NCBI RefSeq assembly: GCF_030685535.1
Contig: NZ_CP131599.1
Span: 992,001 to 1,056,000, forward strand
Reading direction: 5' to 3'
Origin: Photobacterium leiognathi
GTDB lineage: Bacteria; Pseudomonadota; Gammaproteobacteria; Enterobacterales; Vibrionaceae
Length of the DNA stretch: 64,000 bases
The position numbers and the translations under genes were made by a program. This document shows positions 36,225-46,297 of this stretch, piece after piece. Within the stretch, counting starts at the first letter, position 1. Each line of letters opens with the position of its first letter. Below the pieces are notes generated by a model. The model searched no databases. It was given only the letters and a program-made list of their open reading frames with translations, and was not told the DNA's origin.

Positions 36225-37424
36225 TTACCTACTATGAGAGATAACAAGTGGATTTTTATTCTCAAGCCATGTAGACGCAAACATTTGCTCTATTAAACTT
36301 TCATCCACTGCATTAACTGATGAATATAACCATTGCGGTTGATGATCTTTATCAATGAGTTGCGCTCGTACTCCTTCTTTGAACTCTCCGACTAAGCCAC
36401 AATTAACAGAAAGTCCTAACTCCATTTTTATACAATCAAGTAAAGATGCATCCTTATAATCACGCAACTGTTTAAAGCAGATATGTGCGGTAATTGGACT
36501 TCCAGCATTTAAATTCTGCTTAGCCGTTTCAATCCAACCGCCTAACCCATCGATAGCATTAATTTGCTCAATAATAATAGAGAGTGACTGTTGCGAACAT
36601 GCTGCTTGGATTTGAGCATAATAAGGCGTGAGTTGATTCGCTGGTAACTGATCGATTTCATCTATTTCAGATTCAGTCAGAATCATGGATACCGCTTCAT
36701 TTAATGCTTGTTGCCTTTCACTTTTATCTAACGATGTTGACCATGAATGTTGCACTAACTGCTGCTCAACTTTATTAAGCGATGCGCCATCGATAATATG
36801 CTCGATCATCTTTAAATCACGGGCATCAACAGCATTAACATGGGAACCTGTTAACCCTAAAAACAGTCCAATCCCATTCGGTAACTGATTTAAAAACCAC
36901 GTAGCCCCTACATCAGGATATAAACCAATGCTAATTTCAGGCATCGCTAATAAACTATTCGGCTGGGCGACTCGGTGACTGGCACCGATATACAAACCTA
37001 AGCCGCCGCCCATAATAAAGCCATGCCCCCATGCAATAATCGGCTTGTTATAGTTATGAATGAGGTAGTTACAACTGTACTCAACGGTAAAATATTCCGT
37101 TAAAAATGGCTTTGCGATATGGCTATCAACTTCTGCCAATGGAATATTCGGTGGTGTATCAAGCTGATTGAGAACAGGATCATTATTCATAGCGTAATAC
37201 ATACTGCGTACATCACCACCAGCACAAAAAGCCCGTTCACCCACTGACTTTATGATCACAGCAACAATGCTTTCATCGTCATACCAAAGCTGTAAATATT
37301 GATGAAGGGTTTTATGCATATTCAAGGTTAATGCATTTAACGACTCCGAGTTATCAAGCTCAAGCACCCCAATGTTATGCCCATCAACGCAACGTAAATA
37401 AGATACATTCACGACCCCTGTCAT
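36225..37424 (-). CDS. 3-hydroxyisobutyryl-CoA hydrolase-like protein (enoyl-CoA hydratase family)
   Basis: The 399-residue crotonase-fold protein has the oxyanion-hole segments ERAFCAGGDVRSMY and GHGFIMGGGLGLYIGASHRV, then AMPEISIGLYPDVGATWFLNQLP, characteristic of the ECH_2 subgroup that includes 3-hydroxyisobutyryl-CoA hydrolase of valine degradation. The extended C-terminal part (about 230-399) is also typical of this subgroup. It lies 22 bases after the thiolase gene on the same strand, forming an operon opposite liuRABCE. Thioester hydrolysis rather than hydration is expected; the exact acyl group is inferred. Confidence 0.85.
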   Translation of the reverse strand: MTGVVNVSYLRCVDGHNIGVLELDNSESLNALTLNMHKTLHQYLQLWYDDESIVAVIIKSVGERAFCAGGDVRSMYYAMNNDPVLNQLDTPPNIPLAEVDSHIAKPFLTEYFTVEYSCNYLIHNYNKPIIAWGHGFIMGGGLGLYIGASHRVAQPNSLLAMPEISIGLYPDVGATWFLNQLPNGIGLFLGLTGSHVNAVDARDLKMIEHIIDGASLNKVEQQLVQHSWSTSLDKSERQQALNEAVSMILTESEIDEIDQLPANQLTPYYAQIQAACSQQSLSIIIEQINAIDGLGGWIETAKQNLNAGSPITAHICFKQLRDYKDASLLDCIKMELGLSVNCGLVGEFKEGVRAQLIDKDHQPQWLYSSVNAVDESLIEQMFASTWLENKNPLVISHSR

Positions 37425-37446
37425 ACTTCACTCCTTACATTAACGA

Positions 37447-38742
37447 CTAATCGACAGACTTCACATCGACTTCAATGGCGATGGCAAGTGCTTCACCACC
37501 ACCAACACAAATACCAGCAATGCCTTTCAGTGTTTTGGTTTCACCATTGCTTTTCGCATTATTTACAGTTTTTGCTTTATGGCGTAATGCGTGGGTCAAG
37601 GTCACCACGACTCTTGCACCTGTTGCGCCAATCGGATGCCCTAAAGCACATGCCCCACCATTAATATTAACCCTGTTTGGATCAATCCCAAGCTGATCAA
37701 TTGCCACTAATGTCACCACTGCAAAGGCTTCATTGATTTCCCATAAATCCACTTCATCAATAGACCAATTAAGAACATCTACTAACTGACGAATGGCATG
37801 AATAGGTGCGATGGTAAATTCATCCGGTGAACGACTATGAGAAGCGTAACCTTTTATCATCGCCAATGGATATAAACCTTGGCGGCGAACATGCTCAGCT
37901 TCCATTACCACCAAGGCTGCAGCTCCATCACCGATTGCGCTTGAAGATGCTGCAGTGATAGTGCCTTGCTCACCCGCTAGAGCAAACAATGGCGGCAATG
38001 TTGGTATTTTTTGAGGGTTCACTTCATTAGGGTGCTGATCTTTTTCTACCATCACTAACGCTTGTTTAGTCGCGACTGTAATGGGTACAATTTCAGCTTT
38101 AAAAGCATGATGACTTTCCGCCTTAACCGCGTGATTAATAGAACGTACCGCCCATGCATCCATGCGTTCTTTTGGTACATCATATTTGTTTGCTGTTTGC
38201 TGCCCGTAAACTCCCATCAAATGCCCATCATAAGCATCTTGCAGACCATCAAAATACATATGATCTAATACCGCTTTATGACCAATACGCATCCCACTTC
38301 TGCTATCGGTTAGCAAGTAAGGCGCATTACTCATACTCTCCATCCCACCAGCAACAGCGGTACGAATAGAGCCTGCTTTGATCATGTCGCAAGCAAGAAA
38401 CAGGGCTTTTAACCCAGAGCCACACACTTTATTAATCGTCACACAAGAAACTGAATGCGGTAACTTCGCTTTCAATGCAGCCTGACGAGCAGGGGCTTGT
38501 CCAACACCAGCCGTTAATACGCACCCCATGAAAACTTCATCAATCAGCTCAGCAATACGTTCGTATTCAATACTACCAATGTGTGAAATCGCATTATCTT
38601 GAAGCGCCATACGCTTAACATCTTGCAGTGCTGATTCAATAACAATGCCGCCTAGTTGAGCCGCTGAAAACTGGCTTAAATCGCCTTGAAAACTACCAAT
38701 TGGCGTTCTTTTGGCTGCAACGATCAGGATATCCTTACTCAT
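37447..38742 (-). CDS. Acetyl-CoA C-acyltransferase (thiolase)
   Basis: I start at the ATG at 38742, which has GAGGTG six bases upstream; an earlier in-frame start at 38763 lacks one. The 431-residue thiolase has the acyl-accepting Cys in INKVCGSGLKAL, the His in GGACALGHPIGATGAR and the second Cys in GICVGGGEA. It is longer than AtoB (about 394) because of an insertion after residue 35 and one near the C-terminus. It could cleave acetoacetyl-CoA from leucine breakdown or 2-methylacetoacetyl-CoA from isoleucine. Its promoter faces that of liuR, with a LiuR-type palindrome between them. Confidence 0.92.
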   Translation of the reverse strand: MSKDILIVAAKRTPIGSFQGDLSQFSAAQLGGIVIESALQDVKRMALQDNAISHIGSIEYERIAELIDEVFMGCVLTAGVGQAPARQAALKAKLPHSVSCVTINKVCGSGLKALFLACDMIKAGSIRTAVAGGMESMSNAPYLLTDSRSGMRIGHKAVLDHMYFDGLQDAYDGHLMGVYGQQTANKYDVPKERMDAWAVRSINHAVKAESHHAFKAEIVPITVATKQALVMVEKDQHPNEVNPQKIPTLPPLFALAGEQGTITAASSSAIGDGAAALVVMEAEHVRRQGLYPLAMIKGYASHSRSPDEFTIAPIHAIRQLVDVLNWSIDEVDLWEINEAFAVVTLVAIDQLGIDPNRVNINGGACALGHPIGATGARVVVTLTHALRHKAKTVNNAKSNGETKTLKGIAGICVGGGEALAIAIEVDVKSVD

Positions 38743-38826
38743 ACAATTCACCTCATCAGTCAATGTATCGCACTGGCTATAACGAGAATATCAGGTGTTT
38801 TCTTGACGCTTTTGTAAGCATAGCAC

Positions 38827-38846
38827 TAACATTTACGTAAACGTTA
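38827..38846. promoter_or_regulatory. Putative LiuR operator
   Basis: TAACATTTACGTAAACGTTA is a 20-bp palindrome with one mismatched pair, centred on TTTACGTAAA. It resembles the LiuR motif described in gammaproteobacteria. It lies in the divergent region between the thiolase and liuR genes and could control both. Confidence 0.75.
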
Positions 38847-38909
38847 AGAAACATCTGTACAGATTATCGCTCGCAAAATCGCCGCCCTGATTAACCGACA
38901 ATAACGCTA

Positions 38910-38960
38910 TATACCCAAGTAATTTCAAAATACTTGGTTCAATATGAATGACTTGGGTAT
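38910..38960. repeat. Short copy of the TATACCCAAG repeat in the liuR leader
   Basis: The 51-bp stretch starts TATACCCAAGTAATTTCAA and ends GAATGACTTGGGTAT, which is the two ends of the 689-875 element with its centre lost. It lies between the LiuR-type palindrome and the liuR start. Confidence 0.75.
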
Positions 38961-38993
38961 GTACGTGCTGTCTAACGTTACAGGAGACAACAT

Positions 38994-39374
38994 GTGATGA
39001 CTTTTAAAATCAGCGAACTTGCCAATGAGTTCCAAGTCACCCCACGCAGTATTCGCTTTTACGAAGATATGGGGCTGCTCTCGCCCAAACGAGATGGCGT
39101 CAATCGCATATACGGACGACGCGATAAAACCCGCCTAGCCCTTATTCTCAGAGGAAAACGCCTTGGATTTTCCCTACAAGAAATTGGCGAGCTATTCAGC
39201 CTTTACGATGATCACAAAAGCCATGATCAGTTAATCACCATGATCGATATTATCGAGCAAAAACAGCAACTACTCATACATCAACGTAAAGATATTGATG
39301 TCACTCTCAATGAATTAGAAAGAGCTAAAAAACGCTGCCAACGAGCATTAATTAAAGCAGATATTCATAAATAA
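38994..39374 (+). CDS. liuR: MerR-family regulator of leucine/isovalerate degradation
   Basis: The 126-residue protein has a MerR DNA-binding domain: FKISELANEFQVTPRSIRFYEDMGLLSPKRDGVNRIYGRRD, then LALILRGKRLGFSLQEIGELFSLYD, and a dimerisation coiled coil (about 80-120). This closely matches LiuR. No metal-binding cysteines are present at the C-terminus. Start choice is GTG 38994 or ATG 38997, both behind AGGAG. The gene heads the liu operon and is followed 38 bases later by liuA. Confidence 0.92.
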   Translation: MMTFKISELANEFQVTPRSIRFYEDMGLLSPKRDGVNRIYGRRDKTRLALILRGKRLGFSLQEIGELFSLYDDHKSHDQLITMIDIIEQKQQLLIHQRKDIDVTLNELERAKKRCQRALIKADIHK

Positions 39375-39412
39375 CCACCTGATAACAATCGGTTTTCGTC
39401 AAGGAGGCTGAC

Positions 39413-40573
39413 ATGCAGAACCTATATACCCCTCTTAATTTCGACTTAGGCGAAACGGCGAATATGCTGCGTGAACAAGTCAATCTCTACGCTTCAGAGC
39501 ATGTTGCTCCTCTTGCCAGTAAGATTGATTGCGACAACCAATTTCCTCTTCATCTATGGCAATCATTAGGCGAAATGGGCTTGCTTGGAGTTACCGTCAG
39601 CGAACAATATGGTGGCGCAGATATGGGGTATTTGGCTCATGTGATCATCATGGAAGAGTTAAGCCGAGCATCCGCATCGGTCGGGTTAAGTTATGGTGCT
39701 CATTCAAACCTTTGTGTAAATCAAATATTCCGTAATGGTAACGATGTGCAAAAGCAAACATATCTCCCGAAGTTACTCACCGGAGAGCATGTCGGTGCCC
39801 TAGCCATGAGTGAAGTCAATGCCGGCTCAGATGTGATGAGTATGCAATTAAAAGCCGAACAGCATGATGATCACTTTGTGCTTAATGGCAATAAAATGTG
39901 GATCACTAATGGTCCTGAAGCCAATACCCTCGTGGTTTATGCTCGCACCGATGACAACGCCATTACTGCTTTTATTATCGAGTCACAATTTAAGGGATTT
40001 TCGACCGCACAAAAGCTCGATAAGTTAGGGATGCGAGGCTCTAACACCTGTGAGTTGGTCTTTATTAATTGCCGAGTTCCCAGAGAAAACGTGCTAGGTG
40101 AAATCCATCATGGTGCCAAAGTACTGATGAGTGGATTGGACTATGAACGCGTTGTATTGGCAGCAGGCCCTTTAGGTATTGCCCAAGCCTGCCTCGATCT
40201 TGTTATCCCTTATATTCACGAACGAAAACAGTTCGGAAAAGCCATTGGCGAGTTCGAGCTTATCCAAGCCAAAGTTGCCGACATGTACACTCAGCTCAAT
40301 GCCGCTCGCAGCTATGTTTATACCGTAGCGAAAGCTTGCGATCGTGGTGAAGTCACACGTAAAGATGCCGCAGGCGTCATTTTGCTCAGTGCCGAACTAG
40401 CAACAAAAATGGCATTAGAAACTATTCAAATCCTCGGGGGAAACGGCTATATCAATGATTATCCCGCAGGTCGGCTATTACGCGATGCCAAACTCTATGA
40501 AATTGGTGCAGGTACATCAGAAATAAGACGCATGCTAATTGGACGTGAATTGTTCGCAGAATCAGCACGCTAA
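39413..40573 (+). CDS. liuA: Isovaleryl-CoA dehydrogenase
   Basis: The 386-residue acyl-CoA dehydrogenase has [13 protein letters not shown] and [17 protein letters not shown] in the middle beta domain and [63 protein letters not shown] in the C-terminal domain. The active-site Glu lies in [14 protein letters not shown], the position used by isovaleryl-CoA dehydrogenases rather than by straight-chain enzymes. It oxidises isovaleryl-CoA to 3-methylcrotonyl-CoA with FAD. AAGGAGG precedes the ATG. Confidence 0.95.
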   Translation: MQNLYTPLNFDLGETANMLREQVNLYASEHVAPLASKIDCDNQFPLHLWQSLGEMGLLGVTVSEQYGGADMGYLAHVIIMEELSRASASVGLSYGAHSNLCVNQIFRNGNDVQKQTYLPKLLTGEHVGALAMSEVNAGSDVMSMQLKAEQHDDHFVLNGNKMWITNGPEANTLVVYARTDDNAITAFIIESQFKGFSTAQKLDKLGMRGSNTCELVFINCRVPRENVLGEIHHGAKVLMSGLDYERVVLAAGPLGIAQACLDLVIPYIHERKQFGKAIGEFELIQAKVADMYTQLNAARSYVYTVAKACDRGEVTRKDAAGVILLSAELATKMALETIQILGGNGYINDYPAGRLLRDAKLYEIGAGTSEIRRMLIGRELFAESAR

Positions 40574-40583
40574 GGATCAAGCG

Positions 40584-42200
40584 ATGGCACAGCTCACATC
40601 AAAAATAGACACTTCAAGCCAGCTGTTTATCAACAATCAAGCTAACATGCAGCAACTGGTAGACGACTTAAACTTACAACTAACGAACATCAAACAAGGT
40701 GGTGGTAAAAACGCGCATGAACATCAACAGAAACAGGGCAAACAAGCGGTCAGAGAGAGAATAAAGCAGCTACTCGATAACGATTCAGATTGGCTTGAAA
40801 TTGCGCCTTATGCCGCATTGAATGTCTATAACGAACCCGTTCCTTGCGCAGGGGTTGTCGCTGGGATTGGTTATGTCCACCAGCAAGCTTGCATGATCAT
40901 TGCCAATGATCCTTCCGTTAAAGGCGGCACCTATTTCCCTCTCACAGTTAAAAAGCACCTTAGAGCACAAGAAATTGCAGAAAAATGCCAGCTTCCATGT
41001 GTTTACTTAGTAGATTCAGGTGGTGCGAACTTGCCACATCAAGCCGAAGTCTTTGCCGATCGTGATCACTTCGGTCGAATCTTTTTCAACCAAGCCCAAA
41101 TGTCAGCCAAAGGCATTCCACAAATCGCAGTAGTAATGGGCTTATGTACTGCGGGCGGAGCTTATATACCCGCAATGGCTGATGTTTCTATTATGGTCAA
41201 AGATCAAGCTACTATTTATTTAGCTGGCCCTCCCCTTGTTAAAGCCGCAACAGGCGAAAAAGTCACTGCACAAGAGCTAGGTGGTGCTGACGTGCATTGT
41301 AAAAAATCAGGGCTCGCTGATTATTACGCCACTGATGAAAAACATGCGTTAGATCTTGCTCGTGAAGCCATAACTAGTTGTCACTATTCATCTAACTCTT
41401 CATCTGAAACACCTTCAAATTTAAACACTTATACACCTAAATACCCAATAGACGATCTCTATGGCATTGTTGGTACTAATGTCCGTATTCCATTCGATGT
41501 CAAAGAGGTCATTGCTCGTTTAGTTGATCATTCTGACTTTGACGAATTTAAAGCCATGTTTGGTAATACCCTTGTATGTGGTTTTGCCAAAATCAATGGC
41601 AATCCAATTGGGATCATTGCCAATAACGGCATTATATTTTCAGAATCAGCGCAAAAAGGTGCGCACTTTGTTGAGCTATGCTGCAAACGCAAAATTCCGC
41701 TGCTGTTTTTGCAAAACATTACTGGATTCATGGTGGGAAAAAGAGTTGAAGCCGAAGGTATTGCCAAACATGGAGCAAAAATGGTGATGGCAGTCGCCTG
41801 TGCCAATGTGCCTAAGTTTACCGTGATCATCGGTGGTTCATATGGTGCAGGCAATTACGGCATGTGTGGACGTGCTTATGATCCAACCTTGTTATGGATG
41901 TGGCCTAATGCACGAATTTCGGTAATGGGTGGTGAGCAAGCTGCCGCTGTTTTATCCCAAGTGACACAAGCTATTCGCAAACGTGAAAACAAACCTTGGA
42001 CAACGGAAGATGAACGCGATCTTAAACAACCGATTTTAGATTTATATGAAGAGCAAGGTCATCCTTATTATGCCAGTGCTCGGCTGTGGGATGATGGCAT
42101 TATCGATCCTAAAGATACTCGAAAAGTGTTAGCGCAAGCATTAGCCATAGTGCATCACTTACCTATTTCCGACACCCGGTTTGGTATATTCCGCATGTAG
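40584..42200 (+). CDS. liuB: Methylcrotonyl-CoA carboxylase, carboxyltransferase (beta) subunit
   Basis: I start at ATG 40584 with AAGGA upstream, ten bases after the liuA stop; the frame extends further upstream into liuA without a ribosome site. The 538-residue protein has the two crotonase-like halves of acyl-CoA carboxyltransferases: [25 protein letters not shown] and [15 protein letters not shown] in the first, [29 protein letters not shown] and [17 protein letters not shown] in the second. It transfers CO2 from carboxybiotin to 3-methylcrotonyl-CoA. It needs a biotin carboxylase/carrier subunit (LiuD), which is not encoded in this operon. Confidence 0.95.
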   Translation: MAQLTSKIDTSSQLFINNQANMQQLVDDLNLQLTNIKQGGGKNAHEHQQKQGKQAVRERIKQLLDNDSDWLEIAPYAALNVYNEPVPCAGVVAGIGYVHQQACMIIANDPSVKGGTYFPLTVKKHLRAQEIAEKCQLPCVYLVDSGGANLPHQAEVFADRDHFGRIFFNQAQMSAKGIPQIAVVMGLCTAGGAYIPAMADVSIMVKDQATIYLAGPPLVKAATGEKVTAQELGGADVHCKKSGLADYYATDEKHALDLAREAITSCHYSSNSSSETPSNLNTYTPKYPIDDLYGIVGTNVRIPFDVKEVIARLVDHSDFDEFKAMFGNTLVCGFAKINGNPIGIIANNGIIFSESAQKGAHFVELCCKRKIPLLFLQNITGFMVGKRVEAEGIAKHGAKMVMAVACANVPKFTVIIGGSYGAGNYGMCGRAYDPTLLWMWPNARISVMGGEQAAAVLSQVTQAIRKRENKPWTTEDERDLKQPILDLYEEQGHPYYASARLWDDGIIDPKDTRKVLAQALAIVHHLPISDTRFGIFRM

Positions 42201-42215
42201 TGCTGAGGTCATAAT

Positions 42216-43022
42216 ATGAATACACAGCCCACTGTATTAGTTTCTGTTTCTACAACGGGTGTTGCGACACTCACCTTAAATCGAGCAGAGAAATCCAACG
42301 CTTTTGATCCCAATATGATCACAGCACTCCTCACAGCACTTGATCAACTTAAAACACGAGACAACATTCGCTGTTTAATACTCAATGCTAACGGCAAACA
42401 CTTTTCATCAGGTGCTGATCTTAATTGGATGAAAAGCATGGCATTAAAAACAGAGGCTGAGAATAAACAAGATGCATCACAACTTGCCGCATTACTCGAG
42501 CGGCTATACCGCTTTCCAGCGCCAACCATAGCCGTTGTTCAAGGGGCTGCTTTTGGTGGCGCACTCGGTTTGATCTGCTGTTGTGATATTAGTATTGCAA
42601 GTCCACAAGCAAAATTCTGTTTAAGTGAAGCCAAACTAGGATTAGTACCCGCAACCATTGCGCCATATGTCTGCCAAGCGATAGGAGTTAGACAAGCACA
42701 ACGCTACATGCTCACTACGGAATTAATCACCGCAAGGACAGCGCAAACATTGGGGCTCATCCATTTAATTAGTGACGATCTTGCACTACAAACGCAACAC
42801 ATAATTAATGCATTACTCAATAACAGCCCGAACGCATTACGCACTATCAAACAGTTATGCCAACAGTGCGAGCACAACTCTATCGACCAAAAACTTATTA
42901 ATTATACCAGTGACTTAATTGCTCACATTCGTTGTACCCCAGAAGCACAAGAAGGTATACAAGCCTTTTTTGAGCAATCACAGCCAAGCTGGAGTATTCG
43001 CCATGACGACAAAGATCACTAA
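42216..43022 (+). CDS. liuC: Methylglutaconyl-CoA hydratase
   Basis: The 268-residue crotonase-family enzyme has VATLTLNRAEKSNAFDPNMI, the oxyanion segment GKHFSSGADLNWMKSMA and QGAAFGGALGLICCCDISIASPQAKFCLSEAKLGLVPATIAPYV. This fits the LiuC/AUH group that hydrates 3-methylglutaconyl-CoA to HMG-CoA. The position between liuB and liuE supports the assignment. Its last 20 bases overlap the start of liuE, implying coupling. Confidence 0.92.
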   Translation: MNTQPTVLVSVSTTGVATLTLNRAEKSNAFDPNMITALLTALDQLKTRDNIRCLILNANGKHFSSGADLNWMKSMALKTEAENKQDASQLAALLERLYRFPAPTIAVVQGAAFGGALGLICCCDISIASPQAKFCLSEAKLGLVPATIAPYVCQAIGVRQAQRYMLTTELITARTAQTLGLIHLISDDLALQTQHIINALLNNSPNALRTIKQLCQQCEHNSIDQKLINYTSDLIAHIRCTPEAQEGIQAFFEQSQPSWSIRHDDKDH

Positions 43023-43947
43023 TCTAATCAAAGATAAACTGCCGAAACAGGTGACGATATTTGAGGTAGGCCCTCGTGATGGCTTACAAAATGAGCCTCA
43101 TCTAGCCTCACTTGGTAGTCAAGCGACAACACTGAAAATTGAGTTAATTAATGCGCTTAGTGAAACCGGATTACGCCATATCGAATCAGGTGCCTTTGTC
43201 TCACCAAAAATGATCCCTACCATGGCAGATTCAAGCTCTGTCATGTCGCAAATTAATCGGCAACCTCAAGTTTGTTATTCAGCATTAACACCTAACCTTA
43301 AAGGACTAGAAGCGGCAATCAATGTGAATGCCAATGAAATTGCGGTTTTTACTTCTTGTTCCGAAACCTTTACACAGAAAAACATCAACGCCAGTATTAG
43401 CGAAAGCATTAAACGCTTTGAACCTGTTATTGCAGTGGCTCATCAATATTTACTCCCAATTCGAGCCTATCTTTCCTGCGTGATGGATTGTCCTTATGAG
43501 GGGAAAACTTCTGCTGCACAAGTCACCAGCATTGCACAAACCTTGATTGATATGGGCTGTTATCAAGTCTCGTTGGGTGACACTATTGGCACAGGCACCC
43601 CATTGCGAGTTGCTTATTTACTAGAAGCTATGCATAAACAGATAACTGCATCAGCCATTGCTGTACACTTTCACGACAGTTACGGACAAGCCTTAGCGAA
43701 TATTTATCAAGCATTACAGATGGAAATCACCACTATCGACAGTAGTGTGGCAGGATTAGGTGGTTGCCCTTATGCGCCAGGGGCTAGCGGAAATGTAGCA
43801 ACAGAAGATGTACTCTATCTATGCCAAGGGCTAGGTATTGATACAAGCGTTGATTTAAAGAAAGTATCCGCAATAGGTCATACAATTTGTTCTCAATTAG
43901 GGATACGCTCACAATCTAAAGTCAGCTCGTTAATAGCGCATCCCTAA
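43003..43947 (+). CDS. liuE: Hydroxymethylglutaryl-CoA lyase
   Basis: The start is ATG 43003, inside the end of liuC with GGAG 8 bases upstream, giving 314 residues. The TIM-barrel enzyme begins the domain with VTIFEVGPRDGLQNE, which holds the catalytic Arg and Asp, and has the signature GLGGCPYAPGASGNVATEDVLYL with the active-site Cys. FHDSYGQALAN supplies metal ligands. It cleaves HMG-CoA to acetoacetate and acetyl-CoA, finishing leucine degradation. No acetoacetate-CoA ligase or transferase gene follows; the operon seems to end here. Confidence 0.95.
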   Translation: MTTKITNLIKDKLPKQVTIFEVGPRDGLQNEPHLASLGSQATTLKIELINALSETGLRHIESGAFVSPKMIPTMADSSSVMSQINRQPQVCYSALTPNLKGLEAAINVNANEIAVFTSCSETFTQKNINASISESIKRFEPVIAVAHQYLLPIRAYLSCVMDCPYEGKTSAAQVTSIAQTLIDMGCYQVSLGDTIGTGTPLRVAYLLEAMHKQITASAIAVHFHDSYGQALANIYQALQMEITTIDSSVAGLGGCPYAPGASGNVATEDVLYLCQGLGIDTSVDLKKVSAIGHTICSQLGIRSQSKVSSLIAHP

Positions 43948-43952
43948 TAACC

Positions 43953-44231
43953 TCATTCTGCGTCTCTTCGCATTCGTTCTTCAGATTCCAGCTCGTTCAC
44001 CGCATCCCATAATAGCTGTTCACGAATTCGCTGACGTTCTAAATTAGCATTAATACCATCGACAACTTGTTGATCTAAAGGACCTAAATAATTATCAGCA
44101 CTATCATGGAAAATAGTTCTAAATTCTTCCATCGTAGGTAGCCGATTATTATTTTCTTCAAAGTTATCAAAAATATCGTGCACCTTAACTGACATATCCC
44201 GCTTTATGCTATCTATCTCTGAACTATCCAT
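43953..44231 (-). CDS. Small hypothetical protein
   Basis: The start at 44231 (MDSSEIDS, 92 residues) has a GAGGGAG ribosome site; an earlier ATG at 44249 has none. The protein is acidic and helical, with LPTMEEFRTIFHDSADNYLGPLD in the middle and a charged C-terminus rich in Glu and Arg. No membrane segment or known domain is visible. It converges with liuE, only five bases apart. Confidence 0.6.
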   Translation of the reverse strand: MDSSEIDSIKRDMSVKVHDIFDNFEENNNRLPTMEEFRTIFHDSADNYLGPLDQQVVDGINANLERQRIREQLLWDAVNELESEERMRRDAE

Positions 44232-44249
44232 ACACTCCCTCGAAAGCAT

Positions 44250-44619
44250 CCGGTTTCATATAAATGCCAATAACAGATTTATTAAAAATCGTCATCTATA
44301 TATAAATCTAATAGTAAATATTTTAAAGGCAAGTCACAAAATACAATAACTACAAGTCATACAATTCAAAAGCAATTGATATTCAGCACAATAAAAATAT
44401 CCTATTTTGAATGCTGATAATCATAAAATCCTTTTCATTATAGTGTTGTTACAGAATATTAAAATTATGATTTAGTGATAAATATATAGCAATTGATAAG
44501 ATTGTTTTAATATTGCACTAAAATCCATTAATAGCACTTCAGTTAGTAATAAAGTAATATCTGGATTCTTACAACATTTGGATCTAAGGTGCTGAATTCA
44601 TAAAGGAAGCTTTAATACT
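44250..44619. other. Intergenic region, AT-rich
   Basis: About 370 bases, very AT-rich, hold the promoters of the divergent genes at 44231 and 44620. I see no hairpin, repeat or short gene that stands out. Confidence 0.45.
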
Positions 44620-45720
44620 TTGAAATCGTTAATCCCCTTTAAAACATTGCAAAAGCAATTATATTTACCCATTTGTTTACTCTCGATTATCCCTAGCACT
44701 AGTCAAGCAGAGCAAAATACCATTGCAAAAAGCTCATCAACTCAAGCCGTTAATGAGCAATCAGTTGACACAGATGAACAGCATACCCCTTTCGCTGACT
44801 GGGTTGATGAGTCTCATAAAAGTTTAACTGAAACCATTCACAATATTGGTGAATATTTAGATGAAAGTCTGGCAAAAGATGAAGATGAGAGTGATCTAGT
44901 AAACCGCAGTTACTTACGTATCCGTAATCGCTCTATCTACTCCTACCGTGGCAAGTTAGATAACGAATTTAAAGTCTACTTCAAACTTGATTTACCCCAT
45001 GTAAAACGTGACTGGAAACTGATCATCGACTCAGAGCCAAGTGACTTTGATAGCCTTGAAAGTAAACAGCGCGGCATCACCACGGGTAGTAAAAACACCT
45101 CAGGTGATACTGTTGGTGCATTCCGTTTACAAGATGCACACTTTGGCAACTGGCATTCTGATTTTGATATCGGTATTAAATTAAAACTGCCGCTCGATCC
45201 ATTTACCAAAGTGCGTTTAACCCGAGTAGATCCCATTAGTGAAAACTGGACATCTCAAATAGAGCAACAATTCTTCTACTACCACTCTAAAGGACTTGGC
45301 TCGCTAAGTAAGTTAAGTGGTTATTACGCATTAAACCCTGAAGAGTCAAAGATCTTCAAAACCACTACCAGTGCGCAGTATTTAAAAGAAGATGACAAAT
45401 GGGAATTACTACAACAATTTGAATTGTTCCATCGTTACAACGACAAGATTCTTTTTGAATACTCAACAGGTGTGAGTGCAGATACAGGTGAAAACAAAGA
45501 AATCACCAACTACTGGGTATCAGCATCATGGAATAAGCGTATTTACAAGCATTGGCTGTATTTGGGTGTACGTCCGCAGTTGGAGTTTCCTCGTGAATAC
45601 AACTACCACCCTAACCCTGGTGTAATGATTGAATTGGAAATGTTCTTCTCGAAAAACAGAAAGATTGATCGCTTAGGTCGTTATATTCCAAAACCGACCA
45701 TACCAGAATCACAAGACTAA
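44620..45720 (+). CDS. Envelope protein of unknown function, probable outer-membrane beta-rich
   Basis: The start is a TTG at 44620 with AAAGGAAG nine bases upstream. The 366-residue protein has an N-terminal signal-like segment (about residues 12-30, ending SQA), a low-complexity acidic linker, a short helical segment with DWVDESHKSLTETIHNIGEYLDESL, and then about 270 residues of alternating aromatic and charged positions typical of beta strands (YLRIRNRSIYSYRGKL, FKVYFKLDLP, WLYLGVRPQLEFPREYNYHPN). An outer-membrane barrel is likely, though the protein continues for 28 residues after the last aromatic strand. I do not recognise the family. Confidence 0.65.
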   Translation: MKSLIPFKTLQKQLYLPICLLSIIPSTSQAEQNTIAKSSSTQAVNEQSVDTDEQHTPFADWVDESHKSLTETIHNIGEYLDESLAKDEDESDLVNRSYLRIRNRSIYSYRGKLDNEFKVYFKLDLPHVKRDWKLIIDSEPSDFDSLESKQRGITTGSKNTSGDTVGAFRLQDAHFGNWHSDFDIGIKLKLPLDPFTKVRLTRVDPISENWTSQIEQQFFYYHSKGLGSLSKLSGYYALNPEESKIFKTTTSAQYLKEDDKWELLQQFELFHRYNDKILFEYSTGVSADTGENKEITNYWVSASWNKRIYKHWLYLGVRPQLEFPREYNYHPNPGVMIELEMFFSKNRKIDRLGRYIPKPTIPESQD

Positions 45721-45730
45721 CCCACACACA

Positions 45731-45763
45731 TAACGATGAAGCGTGCCGCTTACTTCATCGTTA
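45731..45763 (+). terminator. Hairpin after the envelope protein gene
   Basis: TAACGATGAA pairs with TTCATCGTTA ten bases after the stop codon. The following T-run is weak (only TTA then TCG), so it is a probable but not ideal terminator. Confidence 0.55.
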
Positions 45764-45869
45764 TCGACAAAACATGAACAGTTGCACAAAATTTTCCCCT
45801 GTTACTTTCAACGCTCAACCAATTGCCATAATTTAACAATTAGGCTACATGCAAGCTTGGGGGTGTATT

Positions 45870-46148
45870 ATGTTTCATCTTAAGAAAATGATCTTCTCTG
45901 TACTGTTCCACTTTTATCAGTTCTTCACACTTAGCTATCCATTATGGCTGATGATCTCATCCATTGGCGTAAGCATCGGCATTATCTTGTTACTATCTGG
46001 TGGGCATCACTTTGAACAAGGTATCACTACAATCAGCAGTTTTAGCTTAATTTGCTTGTACCTCATTGCGCTTAAACACTTTTATTCAAAACTACTCAAT
46101 TGGAGCGATACCCGTACATCAAAAGACATTATTGTGCCTTTGCGTTAA
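45870..46148 (+). CDS. Small inner-membrane protein, two membrane segments
   Basis: The frame opens at 45849, but GGGGGTG stands seven bases before the ATG at 45870, giving 92 residues. Two hydrophobic segments (about residues 24-43 and 54-74 of this version) flank a short loop with GGHHFEQG; the C-terminus (SDTRTSKDIIVPLR) is likely cytoplasmic. No known domain is recognised. Confidence 0.6.
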   Translation: MFHLKKMIFSVLFHFYQFFTLSYPLWLMISSIGVSIGIILLLSGGHHFEQGITTISSFSLICLYLIALKHFYSKLLNWSDTRTSKDIIVPLR

Positions 46149-46297
46149 TCTTTTATACCGCTTGTAAAATATGCACACAGCATCACAGTTATATTTTTAT
46201 TCTATAAAGGTATTTAACTATAATGTAACTCTAACAAGGAGATATACGCTTTTCTGCAATTACTTGAAAAGTTTGTGATTATATAAATGAGAATATT

